Positions 46,686 to 58,349 of a stretch of 64,000 nucleotides of DNA are shown here, piece by piece. Both the position numbers and the translations under genes were made by a program. The first letter of the stretch is position 1. Each line of letters starts with the position of its first letter. The stretch is taken from contig QJPP01005217.1 in NCBI GenBank assembly GCA_003996215.1, positions 1 to 64,000 of the forward strand, written 5' to 3'. The stretch is from Jaltomata sinuosa. Taxonomy: Eukaryota > Streptophyta > Magnoliopsida > Solanales > Solanaceae. The notes beneath the pieces are model-generated. The model had not been told where the DNA came from. It did no database searches and saw nothing but the letters and a program-made list of their open reading frames with translations.

Positions 46686-47911
46686 TGTTGTATTAAGACA
46701 CACGATTAGATGCTTGCAGGTGAAATGATGCGGTAAAGTAACCATGGAAAGACGAAACGGAAGAGTAAAGCATGGAAGTGACGTAGAGGAATGCTCGGGA
46801 GCAAACAAAGAAGAAAAAATAGGCACTGGAGCACACCTGGCATGGCGCCCAAGGCCCCAAACATCTGCAGAGCCAACCTGGCGCCTTGCTAGTGCACCTC
46901 CCCAGCGGTGGAACTGACGAAGCCCAGGCCTGGTGCATCGCGCCAGCCACTGTCCCGACTAAAATTTCAGCTTTTTCCTAGTCCGATTCCAAGAAGGAAA
47001 AGGGGTTATTTCCCAAGCCCTATAAATAGAACCTTGTGCGTCTTTTGTAAGGGTTCCATTATATTTTCAGAGCAGAAGGCAGATTAGATTTCACCATTAG
47101 GTTTCTTTTCTTCTTCCTTTTCTTAGTCATAACTTTGGATGAAAACATTGTTATCTTTGTTTTTGAGTAGCATGAGTGGCTAAGAACCCTTCTTCTGGGG
47201 TTACGGCTACAAGCACATGATTAATTAGAATGAATTTAGATTGATTGTTCATTTGCCATTGTTAGTTGTTCTTATATTCCTGTGTTTAGTATTTTGATGC
47301 TTGGCCGACATTAAGATAAATATATAACATTGTTGTGAACTCAGGAGAAGGATCAACAAGGTAGATTGAGGAATATAAGTGGCAAGGTCTCTCTTTTGTA
47401 ATGTAAAGGGTAGGTTAGCGACTAGGATAGGAATATACCTCGAATACCTTACTTGGTTCACACAAGAAGATATATAAATGCTTTCAAAATAAGATGTCAC
47501 ATCCCCGCTCAACAATGTAGTTGTAATGCTATTTTGGATAGGCAACTAGAGGCTCGAAAGACTATAGTTGTAAAATCAACCCCGGAATCAACAACTAGGT
47601 GAATGAATCAGTCGATTCTAATGACTACTACTTATGATTGTGTAATAAAGTTGTAACCCTGGAATTCTTTCTAAACTTGGAACCAAAAAATCATTACTCA
47701 CTCGTATTTAATTCTGTCATTGTAATTCAATTCTTTAATTACTATAAATATCATATTCTAGTTACCTTTATACTTGTTTATCTCAGCAGTATACAAATAA
47801 ATTATAACATTTGCTAAGTCATAAGTCTCTTGGATACGATATCTGGACTAACCAGTCTATATTAGTTGGACGACCACGTACACTTGTGTGTGAGTGGGAA
47901 GTCGCCAAACA
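46686..47911 (+). repeat. Second Athila-like LTR, left edge tentative
   Basis: The right end ...GCCAAACA at 47911 is firm because a perfect primer site follows after six bases. The left end is proposed at TGTTGTATTAAGAC (46686), matching the start of the other Athila LTR (TGTTGTATTTGC). Inside is a GC-rich block with repeated GGCGCC words (46840-46960) and a strong TATA box at 47021. Confidence 0.55.
47021..47028 (+). promoter_or_regulatory. TATA box of the second Athila-like LTR
   Basis: TATAAATA in the context CCCTATAAATAGAACC, about 60 bases downstream of the GC-rich block. A classic plant LTR promoter arrangement. Confidence 0.7.
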
Positions 47912-47917
47912 AGGTTT

Positions 47918-47935
47918 TGGCGCCGTTGCCGGGGA
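47918..47935 (+). promoter_or_regulatory. Primer binding site, perfect tRNA-Asp type
   Basis: TGGCGCCGTTGCCGGGGA, fully complementary to the 3' end of plant tRNA-Asp. It marks the start of the interior of the second Athila-like element. Confidence 0.95.
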
Positions 47936-48129
47936 CTTAGAAATTAGCAAATTTCTAAATTTTCTTATACGGCTTTATTATTCAAGTATTGACAACTTGA
48001 TCTTAGCTTTTGGAAAAATCTGCAAGTATAAACTTTGAACAATCAACAAGCTAGAAAGGACAAAAGACCTAGTAGAACCACACCCTGAACTTGAATGACT
48101 ATTTCATCAATGGACAACACTTTATCCTA

Positions 48130-49544
48130 TCAAGTTTCAGGAGGTGGTTGAGAATAAGATCCAAATTGTTGAGCAACAAGCAGTTGTTCCTGTAGAAATG
48201 GCAGCACCAAGGCCAGTGCGTGATATGGAAATCCCACTTGTGACTAATGTCACCAATAGCATTGGGAAACCCGTACTAGGTTGGAAGTTTGAACTCAAGC
48301 AGAACATGGTGCAACTCCTGCACACCAATGGTCAGTTCACGGGCTTATCACATGAGGACCCATAGCAACATCTCCAGAACTTTCTGGAGATTAGTGATAC
48401 ATTCATACCTACTGGGGTTTTAGAGGACTATGTTAGATTGACACTGTTTCCATTTTCTTTACTTGGGGAAGCGAGGAGATGGTTGAAAGCTGAGATGCGA
48501 AACTCTATCACTTTGTGGAATGATTTAGCCCAGAAATTCTTGATGTGCTTCTTTCCATCTGGGAAGACAGCCAAGCTGAGGAGTGAGATTTTGAGTTTCA
48601 GACAAAAAGATGATGAAAATCTCTACACAACTTGGGAGAGATTTAAGTCCCTCTTCATGGACTACCCTTATCACCAGCAGACAAACGAGGTTTTGGTTCA
48701 CACATTCATTGAAGGTCTGGATCCTCAGTCAAAGAGTTTTCTAGACTGTGCAGCAGACAGGCAAGCACTAGAGAAGACATATGATCAGTTGTACACTCTT
48801 TCGTAGAGGATGGCATCGAGTGATCCATACTGGAACTCAGACACCAGCTGAGCCACACCGAAGAAGGTTGCCGAGTTACTTGAGGTAGATTCCAATGCAA
48901 CTTTATTTGCCAAGGTGGAATCTATGGCTCATCAGATGAGTAATATAGCTATGGTCTTCAACAAGTTATCTATTGGGAACAGTCAGGCACAAGTGAATGC
49001 AGTACATTCTGCAACTCTTTAGTTTTGTAATACTTTTGAGGAAGACCATCTATCGGAAGATTGTTCATCAAATTCTGTGAACTTTGTTGGGTATGCTTAG
49101 AGAGGTGGAAATCAGAGTTACGGAAATGCATACAATGAAAACTTGAGGAACAACCTGTCATACGGAAACAACCAAGGCCAGAATCAATTCAGTAACTAAG
49201 GTCAAAATCAACAGTTTGCTGGAAACAGCAAGCCTGCGGTCGTGCCAAGAAACATAGAGGACATGTTGAAGTCGATCATGGAAAGACAAGCTAAGTATGA
49301 AGCAGATATGAAATATCAGAAAACTTCCATCCGGAATTTAGAAAAGAAACTGTGGCAGCTAGATGGAGCACAGAATATGAGACCACAAGGTGGTCTTACA
49401 GGTGATACTGACCCAAATACAACGCAGGTGAATCCAGTTACTACCCGAAGTGGGCTGGAGCTAAAAGAGCTGGCACCAAAGCAAGCAGATCATAAGGTAG
49501 TTGAGGTTGCAACAGGAAAGGCTAAAGCTAGTGCATAGACAGAG
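48130..49544 (+). pseudogene. gag of the second Athila-like element
   Basis: Frame with several stops. N-terminal block FELKQNMVQLLHTNGQFTG and HEDP at 48290-48362, TAG at 48361-48363, then the capsid core: LTLFPFSLLGEARRWL, KFLMCFFPSGKTAKLRSEI and TWERFKSLFMDYP. TAG at 48804-48806 follows YTLS. Further on is a decayed zinc finger (CNTFEEDHLSEDC, second Cys replaced by Phe), a Gln/Asn-rich stretch, and a helical segment (DMLKSIMERQAKYEADMKYQ). Most stops fit CAG to TAG. Typical Athila/Tat-type Gag, non-functional. Confidence 0.8.
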
Positions 49545-50892
49545 GTGAATGAAGATGAAGTTATTGTGAAGCCTCATCCACTGTTCCCACAAAAGTTGAT
49601 CAAACAGAGAGAGGAGGCTGTATTTAAGAAATTTCTTGACCTCTTGAGGAAGGTACACCTTAATCTCCCCCTCATAGATGTTCTTCAGGGAGTCTCGAAG
49701 TATGCAAAATATATCAAGAACATTGTGGCAAACAAGAATAGGCTGACCGAATATGCCATAGTCGCTCTCACAGAAGTATGCACGTCCAAGATTAAGAATA
49801 GATTGCCAACCAAACTGAAGGATCCGGTAAGTTTCACTATTGAGATAACCATTGGACAGAAAAGTTATAGCTTAAGCACTATGCGATCTTGGGTTAAGTA
49901 TCAACCTAATGCCATCTTCAGTCTTCAAAAATATGGGGTTGGGTAGTCGTCTCTATACTATAATTGTTCTGCAATTGGTAGACAGATCCTTGGCTAGACC
50001 TGAGGGCATAATAGAAGACGTATTGGTGCAGATTGGTTCATTGATCTTTCTGGTGGATTTTGTGATCTTGGATTTTGAACCAGACCCAAAAGTACCATTT
50101 ATTTTTGGATGTCCACTATTGGCTATAGGTAGAGCATTGATAGATGTGGCAGTAAGGAAACTCACCATGAGAGTGGATGACAAGGTGGAAGTCTTTAATG
50201 TTTATAATGCAATGAAGTTGCTTGTGTTATATGAGGACTTATCGGCTATTACTGTGGTGGACATAGAATCAGGGATGCCGCTCATAACCTCTAAAGATCC
50301 ATTGGAGAGAGCCCTCACAGGGATAGATTTGTATAGAGATGGAGTGGCACATGAAATGGTTGAATGTTTGTAAGAAGCTTGGGTGTTGTCTAGTATTACA
50401 GAGTTTGAGCCTCTAAATAGACCTTTGGGACCCCCTCCCAAGCCGTCTATTGATGAGGCCCCAACGTTAGAGATGAAATCACTCCCATCGCATCTAAAGT
50501 ATGCATATTTAAGAGGAGATGATACACTTCCAGTAGTTCTCATGGCCGGATTGAATGAACCATAAGTGAAAGAGGCCCTAGCAGTGTTGCGGAAGAGAAT
50601 GAGAGAAATTGGGTGGAAATTGGAAAATATCTGACATCCATGGGATCAACCCATCAATTTGTATGCATAAGATCTAGATGGAGGAAGGGTAATAGCCCAT
50701 GGCACAACATGAGAGGAGATTGAACCTTCCCATGAAGGATGTAGTGCGAAAAGAGGTGATTAAGTGGCTAGATGCAGGTAATGTGCTACCAATCTCAGAT
50801 AGCAAGTGGGTCAGTCCTGTGCAATGTGTCGCATAAAAAGGGGGGATGACCATGATAACAAATGTGAAGGATAAGCTGATTTTGACACGTAC
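49545..50892 (+). pseudogene. Protease and truncated RT of the second Athila-like element
   Basis: 49545-49870 reads PHPLFPQKL...KFLDLLRKVHLNLPLIDVLQ, the segment before protease. A one-base shift near 49870-49890 follows, after which the protease motif reads LCDLGLSINLMPSSVF, then DFVILDFEPDPKVPFIFGCP. 50383-50565 (PPKPSIDEAPTLEMKSLPSHLKYAYL) leads into the RT start, where WLDAGN and ISDSKWVSPVQC are readable near 50770-50825 among frameshifts. RT ends at about 50892 and LTR sequence of another family begins, so everything from the RT fingers onward is lost. Confidence 0.75.
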
Positions 50893-50895
50893 AAT

Positions 50896-51280
50896 CATAT
50901 TTGGTGCTCATACTATACTCTTCATCTTCTTGTGCAGATCCTAGTGTGGGCTATCGCTGTTAGCTCGTAGATATTTGTGTGAGGAGCTGCTTTTGTGATA
51001 TTCAGGACTGAGGGTGAGCTCTTCGCGAGGCGATCAAAGCATAGCTTTTAGTTATCTTTTGATGATGTACTCTATTCCTAATCAGAGATAGCTTTGTATA
51101 TATTGTTTTGGACCCTTGTACTCCTTATGTAGATCCGACTATTATACGCTATGATACCAAATTTTGTGTTTGGTTTAGATTCCGCATTGTATATATTATT
51201 CATGTTATTCCTCCTACAGGGATTAGTCCTCCTACTGGGGTTTGTAGGTGCCATCATGATCGAGAAAAGGAGTCATCACA
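50896..51280 (+). repeat. LTR tail, unit 0 of the tandem LTR run
   Basis: Begins at TTTGGTGCTCATACTATACTC, matching 54260 and 57677, and ends GGAGTCATCACA. Relative to the full units it has a deletion near 51205. It joins truncated RT directly on its left. Confidence 0.75.
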
Positions 51281-54200
51281 GTCGGTAATCTTCGCGTTAG
51301 GCGTTCATTGTAATGTTAGAGCTTTCCTGTAGCGACCCCAAGTCATTTATGGCTTGCTGGGACTGGTAGTTTGGTGCCCTGGTCGATCATTTGGTTGGTT
51401 TGGTTGTTTGCCTGTTTTAGAGCTTTAACTTAGAATATCATTGACTTTAGTCACCATTCTTAGCTAACGTGCTTGGAATTGAATTTTGGCGGTTCTGTTA
51501 GCTCCGTAGCATTGAGTATGGTCTAGTTGGACCTTCAGTTGAGGCCTGAGAACTTTGAGTGTTGGTTTTGTGTTGTTTTCTCTGTTTTCACACCATTTGA
51601 AGTCAAAAGTAACTTTTGGTGTATTTTGATAATCACAGTGTCGGATTAATAATCTGACAATTCCATCAGCTCCGGCATGATGAGTTTCAGTTAGGAAGGT
51701 GGTTGGTTCGGGTCCCGGATGAGCCGGGCTCATTTCGATCCTTTAGGTTCTTATTAGTTAGTGTTTACTTGGGTCAACATTTCTCTTAAAAAACCTCGTA
51801 TGGAAGTTTTGTCAATTTCGTTGAGTCAAGAATGTCGTTTCCACTCTGTCAACATTATTGGTTTTTGAATATTGATTACTGATTGTGCCCGGAATACCCC
51901 GTGGAGTTTTTCAAAAGTTGCAGATTTTAGTGCAGGCCAGGCCTTCAGCGCAATCGCGCCAAGGACAGCCCGATCGAACCTCAACTCTTACAGCCAGCCA
52001 GCGTGATGGCACCTTGCCTCCTTGCTTTCTCGAGCACGATGGCACTAGTTTTTGGCAATAGCGCTGACCAGCGACCATCAACTATATATTTCTTGTTAGT
52101 TTGATTTTCCAGCCATTTCTCACAACCTTTCCCACTCTAAAACTCTTATACACTCTCCCAAATTGCTCCATATCAGTCTTTGCTTTGGGGAAATCAATTG
52201 TTCATCGATTATTTGTGATTCTTCAAATCTTGGTAAGCTTTCTTCCCTAATTCACTTCTTTTTTTTTCTCTAAAATTCCACTATTGTTGCTCATACCCAA
52301 AGCTTAGAATTTATTCTACTGGTTTCCTCCTAAATCTTGCATGTTTGTGGGCTTTAAAAGTTATCCATCTTGGCTTAAAATTCCATCATTTTGGTAAGTA
52401 ATCCTTGCCTAAATTTCAATTTTTATTCTTAATATTCAATCTTTAAACCTCAACTTGAGCGGGCTGTTTTGGCGCCCTTCTCTTCGCCAATTGTTCTAAA
52501 TTTTTTAGCATGCCTTCTTGGCATCGTTGTGGTCATCTTGCTTCTTTTAATTTTTGTTTTGGGTTATGGGCCTTGTGGGCCCACTTATGACTCGGATTTT
52601 AACTCGACTGCAATTGTAGCAATATGGATATCGTTAGACTCATTTTAACGTATTATTTATGTTTGTGATAGTTTGATTATCATTTAGGATCTCTCGGAGT
52701 GATTCAGACTTGGACGTGTTGTTCGGGCAGCTTGTCATCGGCCGACAGGTAGGTTAAGGTCTAAACTCCCTAGACTTAGCATATATCAGTTAAAATTGTA
52801 CTAGTTGGCAACCCCGAGTTGGGTTATTAGGTTGGTACCATAGGCTTTGATAGCTTTTCCATGATTTTCTTCTTTTCTTTCCTCCGCTGTGTGTAGTATT
52901 CTTCGTAATTTGTAATATCACCATTCCAGCCCTATGTGGCCTTGTTTGACTATGGACCATAGATGGTGGGTTATTCGGGGGTGCCTATGAGTACCGCGCA
53001 TCCTTATCGTGATATTATGTTGGCTATCTATTCTATAGAGCTATTGAAGCCTGTGAAGAGCTGATAGGTTATTCTTAGGCCGGGGGCCACTATTGTGATT
53101 GCGTATGCCATTCACCATGCATATAGATATAGGGGACTTCTTCTTGATTTTTACTATAGTTTTGGCTTCGGGCCTACTGGGACTGATTTTCGAAACCTTG
53201 CATGGCCTGTGGGGCCCGTTATAAGTAAAAATTATCTAAAAAGGGTTTGGTAACGTTTTGATGGGTCTTCTTAGGGTAAGGGAATTTTAAAGGATATTTT
53301 CTCACTAGCTCTACTTATACTAGACTCGATGGGGTCGAGTGCTATACTTATTTACTACAGCTTTCGGGGTGATGTTGGACTAGGTGGGTCTGTGTGCTAG
53401 AATTATTGGACTTACTATTTAGGCCTGGATACCCTCCAAGAAGCTTTACTTGGGGATTGTTTTGAGATTGCGGGGCATCTAGTATGTTGGATAGGGGCCT
53501 CCATGGACCTTTCCATTTTTGACCAGAGGCTGTGAGTTGTATGTATCAGAGGGGAGGTATACAGTGTAGTAGGGGTATACGGGTGTGACCTTCCATGGAT
53601 CCTATCTTCTGGGCCTTATAGGTTGCCAAAATCGGGTAGCATATTGTACTACTATCACTCTTTACTTAGCATGGCATCATATCATTCATTTGTGTAAGGT
53701 ACACCCCTTGTTTGTTGGTTGTTGACTGTACGCTCTGGTAGTATAGGATGCCAGAGGGTTTTGTTTTCACTTGTTTGTGTTCATCGGTTGTATGGGCGGT
53801 TGGGGGACAGTAGGTAGACTCTTGTTACTTCATTGGGGTGTTATCCCCTATACAATTATACTTATAATATTATATACGGCTAAGTTGTTACTTTTTGGAT
53901 TGAGATTGGTATGATTAGTGGGGTTATTGATTCTATTTCTGAGCATGCCTATCTTTACTCTCTTCTACCTTCCTTTGTACTTGAGGTTACAGGTATACCA
54001 TCCATTTATAAAACTTGTATGTATATACTGTTATTGCAAGGATACCAGGTGCTTCATTTCTTACTTTCACATGTGCCTGTTGTGTATATATTATACTTGT
54101 TGGCCTTACGTGATGTTTATGTTGTTTTCCCTTTGGGCTAGTTCCTGTGCACTTTTTCATTGATTTTCGTGACTACTTGCTTCTATTCTATTTTTTATTA

Positions 54201-54726
54201 CGCATTTATCTTATATGTGCCTAGTTAGCCTATGGTACCTACATGGTACCTTATGCTTCTCATTTGGTGCTCATACTATACTCTTCATCTTCTTGTGCAA
54301 ATCCTAATGTAGGCCATTGTTGTTAGCTCATGGAGATTCATGCGAGGAGCTGCTTTTGTGATATTTAGGACTGAGGGTGAGCTCTTGGCAATCAGATCTT
54401 AGCTTTTAGTTATCTTTGGATTATGTACTCTACTCCTACTCGGAGACAGCTTTGTATATATTGTTTTGGACACTTGTACTCCTTATGTATATCCGACTCT
54501 TATACACTATGATACCAGGTTTTGTGTTTGGTTTAGCTTCTGCATTGTATATATAATTCATGTTATTTATTTTCTTCATCTTATTCTCTTGCTTCTGCCT
54601 ATTAAGCTTCTCTTTCATTTAGATTGTTAAATAGTAGCCCATTAGTGATGATTCTGAGCTACGGGGAAGGGTTCGCCTACTGGGGGGTTGTAGGTGCCAT
54701 CATGATCGAGAAATTGAGTCATGACA
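51281..54726 (+). repeat. LTR-derived tandem unit 1, 3,446 bp
   Basis: Starts GTCGGTAATCTTCGCGTT, then GTAGCGACCCCAAGTCATTTATGGC; ends ATTGAGTCATGACA. The normal LTR start (TGTAATGACCC) is missing and replaced by a fused junction. Contains a GC-rich CGATGGCGC-type block (51950-52075) followed by TATATAT at 52083-52089. No gene inside. Confidence 0.8.
52083..52089 (+). promoter_or_regulatory. Candidate TATA box of tandem unit 1
   Basis: TATATAT in CATCAACTATATATTTC; equivalents at 55514-55520 and 61747-61753 in units 2 and 3, each directly after the GC-rich block. Confidence 0.55.
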
Positions 54727-57700
54727 GCCGGTAATCTTCGCGTTACGCAATTATTGTACTATTAAAGCTTTTCTGTAGCGACCCCAAGTTATTTATGGCT
54801 TGCTAGGACTGATAGTTTGGTGCCTTGGTCGTTCATTTGGTTGTTTTGGCTGTTTTCCTGTTTTAGACCTTTAACTTAGAATATCATTGACTTTAGTCAC
54901 CATTCTTAGCTAACGTGCTTGGAATTGAATTTTTATAGTTCTGTTAGCTCCATAACATTGAGTTTGGTCTAGTTGGACCTTCAGTTGAGGCATGAAAACT
55001 TTGGGTGTGGGTTTTGTGTTGTTTTCTCTGTTTCAGGCCATTAGGAGTTAAAAGTGTAACTTTTTGTGTATTTGGATGATCGCAGTGTCAGATTCAAAAT
55101 ACGACGATTCCATAAGCTCCGGAATAATGAGTGTTGGTTAGGAAGGTGGTTGGTTCGAGTCCCAAGTGAGCTGGGCTCATTTCGAGCCTCTGGGTTATTA
55201 TTATTTAGTGTTGAATTGGGTCAACATTTCTTCGAAACGACCTCGTATGGAAGTTTCGTCAATTCCGTTGAGTCCAGAATGTCATTTCCACTCTGTCATC
55301 ATTATTTGTTTTTGAATATTTGTTTCTGATTGTGCCAGGATTTCCCCGTGGAGTTTTTCAAAAGATGTAGATTTTAGTGCAAGCCAGGACTTCAGCGCAA
55401 TCGCGCCAAGGACAACGCGATCGCACCTATAGCTAGCCAGAGCGATGGCGCCTTGCTTTCTCGTGCGCGATGGCGCTGGTTTAGCGCGATAGCGCTGACC
55501 AATGACCATCAGCTATATATTTCTTGTTAGTTTGATTTTCCATCCATTTCTCTCAACCTTTCTCACTCTAAAATTCTTATACACTCCCCCAAATTGCCTT
55601 ATATCAGTCTTGGCTTTCGAGAGATCAATTGTTCATCGATTATTTGTGATTCTTTCACTCTTGGTAAGCGTTCTTCCCTAACTCACTTCCTTTTTGTTTT
55701 ATCTAAAATTCCACCATTGTTTCTCATACCCAAAGATTGGAATTTATTTTAGTGGCTGCCTCCTAACTATTGCATGTTCGTGGGCTTGAAAAGTTATCCA
55801 TCTTGGTTTAAAATTCCATCATATTGGTAAGTAATCATTGCCTAATTTCTGATTTTTATTCTTAATATTCTATCTTTAAACATCAACTTGAGCGGGCTGG
55901 TTTGGCGCCCTTCTCTTGGCCAATTGTGCTCAACTTTTGAGCATGCCTTCTTGGCATTGTTGTGGTCATCGTGCTTCTTTTCATTTTTGGTTTAGGGTTG
56001 TGGGCCTTGTTGGCCCGCTTCTAACCTGGATTTTGACCCGGCTGCAATTGCAGCAATATGGGTAGCGTTGGACACATTTTAACGTATTATTTACATTTGT
56101 GATAGTTTGATTATCATTCGGGATCTCTCAAAGCGATTCAGACTTGAACATGTTGTTATGGCAGCTTGTCGTCGGACGACATGTAGGTTAAGGTCTAAAC
56201 TCTCTAGACTTAGCATATATAAGATAAAATTGTACTAGCTGGAATCTTTGAGTTTGTTTATTAGGTTGGTACCACAGGCTTTGACTACTTTTCCAAGATT
56301 TTCTTCATTTCTTTCCTCCACTGTGTGTAGCATTCTTCGTAGTTGGTAGTATGACCCTTATGGTCCTGTGTGGCCTTGTTTGACTCTGGACCATAGATGG
56401 TGGGTTATTCGGTAGTGCTTTTGAGTCCTGGGCATCGTTATTGTGATATTATGCTGGCTATCTGTGATGTAGAGCTATTGAAGCCTGTGCAGGGCTGATA
56501 GGTTATTTTTGGGCCGGGGGCCACTATTGTGATTGTATATGCCATTCACTAGATAGAGGGGATTTCTTCTTCATTTTTACTATGGTTTTGGCTTTGGGCC
56601 AACTGGGACTGATTTTCTAAACCTTGCATGGCTCGTGGGGCCCATTATTGGTAAAAATGATCTAAAAAGGGTTTGGTAACGTTTTGATGGGTCTTCTTGG
56701 GGTAAGGGTGTTTTAAAGGATATTTTCTCACTAGCTAAACTTATAATGGACTCGATGGGGTTGAGTGCTATACTTACTTACTTCAGCCTTCAGGGTAATG
56801 CTGGACTAGGTGGGGCCATGTTCTAAAACTATTGGACTTATTGTTTTAGACCTGGTTACCCTTCAGGCAGCTTTATTGGGGGATTGATTTGAGATTGCGG
56901 AGCCTCCAGGTACCTTTCCATTCCGGACCAAAGGTTCCAAGCTTCAAGCTGCAGGTGCCGGAGGGGGGGTATACGGTGTAATAGGGGTATACTGGTGTGA
57001 CCTTCCATGGATCCTATCTTCTGGGCCTTATAGGTCGCCGAAAGCGGGTAACATACGGTACTACTATCACTCTTGACTTTGCATGGCATAATATCATTCA
57101 TCTGTGTGAGGTACCAGCCATGTTTGCTGGTTGTTGATTGTACGCTCTGGTAGTATGGGATGCTGGAGGGTTTTGTTTTCACTTGTTTGCGTTCCTCGGT
57201 TGTATGGGCAGCCGAGGGACTGTAGGTATACTTTTGTTACTTCATCGCGTTGTTATCCCCTATATGGTTATACTTATATTATTATATACGGCTAAGTTGT
57301 TACTTGTTGGATTGAGATGGGTATGATTAGTTAGGTTATTGATTCCCGTTTTCAAGCACGCATATCTTTACTCTCATCTTCCTTCTATTGTACTTTAGGT
57401 TACCGGTATACCATCCATTGCTAAAACTTGTATGTATATACTGTTATTGCAAGGATCCCAGGTGTGTCATTTCTTACTTTCACATATGCCTATTGTGTAT
57501 ATAGTCCACTTGCTGGCCTTACATGTTGTTTCTGTTGTCTTCCCTCTAGGCTAGTTGTGCACTTTTTCATTGATTTCCGTGACTACATTCTTCTATTCTA
57601 TTTGTTATTACGCTTTTATTTTATATGTGCCCAGTTGGCCTATGATGCCTACCGGGTACCTTATGCTTTGCATTTGGTGCTCATACTACCCTCTGCATCT

Positions 57701-58135
57701 TCTGGTGCATATCCTAGTATGGGCCATCACCGTTAGATCGTGGAGACTTGTGCGAGGTGCTGCTTTTGTGATATTCAAGACTGAGGGTGAGCTCTTGGCG
57801 ATCGGAGCTTAGATTTTAGTTATCTTTTGATTATGTACTCTATTCCTACTCGGAGACAGCTTTGTATATATTGTTTTGGACCCTTGTTCTCCTTATGTAG
57901 ATCCGGCTCTTATACGCTATGATACAAGGTTTTTGGTTTTGTTTAGCTTCCGCATTGTATATACTATTCCTGTTATCTATTTTCTTCATCTTGTTTCTTT
58001 GCTTCTGCTTATTAAATTGCTCTTCCATTTAGATTATTAAATTGTAGCCCATTGTTGACCATTCTGGGCTACGGGGATTGGTTCGCCTACTAGGGGATAT
58101 AGGTGACATCATGACCGAGAAATCAGGTCATGACA
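54727..58135 (+). repeat. LTR-derived tandem unit 2, 3,409 bp; 5' LTR of element E
   Basis: Starts GCCGGTAATCTTCGCGTTACG fused to the end of unit 1 and follows it collinearly throughout. Ends CAGGTCATGACA at 58135, three bases before a primer site, so it also serves as the 5' LTR of the gag-pol remnant that follows. GC-rich block 55390-55500 with palindrome GCGATCGC at 55417-55424. Confidence 0.85.
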
Positions 58136-58138
58136 GCT

Positions 58139-58150
58139 TGGTATCGGAGC
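58139..58150 (+). promoter_or_regulatory. Primer binding site of element E (initiator Met tRNA type)
   Basis: TGGTATCGGAGC, one substitution from TGGTATCAGAGC, three bases after the LTR end at 58135. Confidence 0.85.
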
Positions 58151-58349
58151 TCTACGTTCACCGGTGTCATCGGTATAGGAGCCAATGTCTAGTAGAGTAC
58201 TGTGGATTAGGGTTGAGACATCCATACTCGATCTTCGGGAGGCTATAGTGACATCTTAGGAAAAATTGGACTTTTCTTATTTTTATCTCGTGCGTAGTAT
58301 CCTTGAAAGTTTCTGTAAATCTCACTTACTCTTGTTCTCTCTTCCGCAG

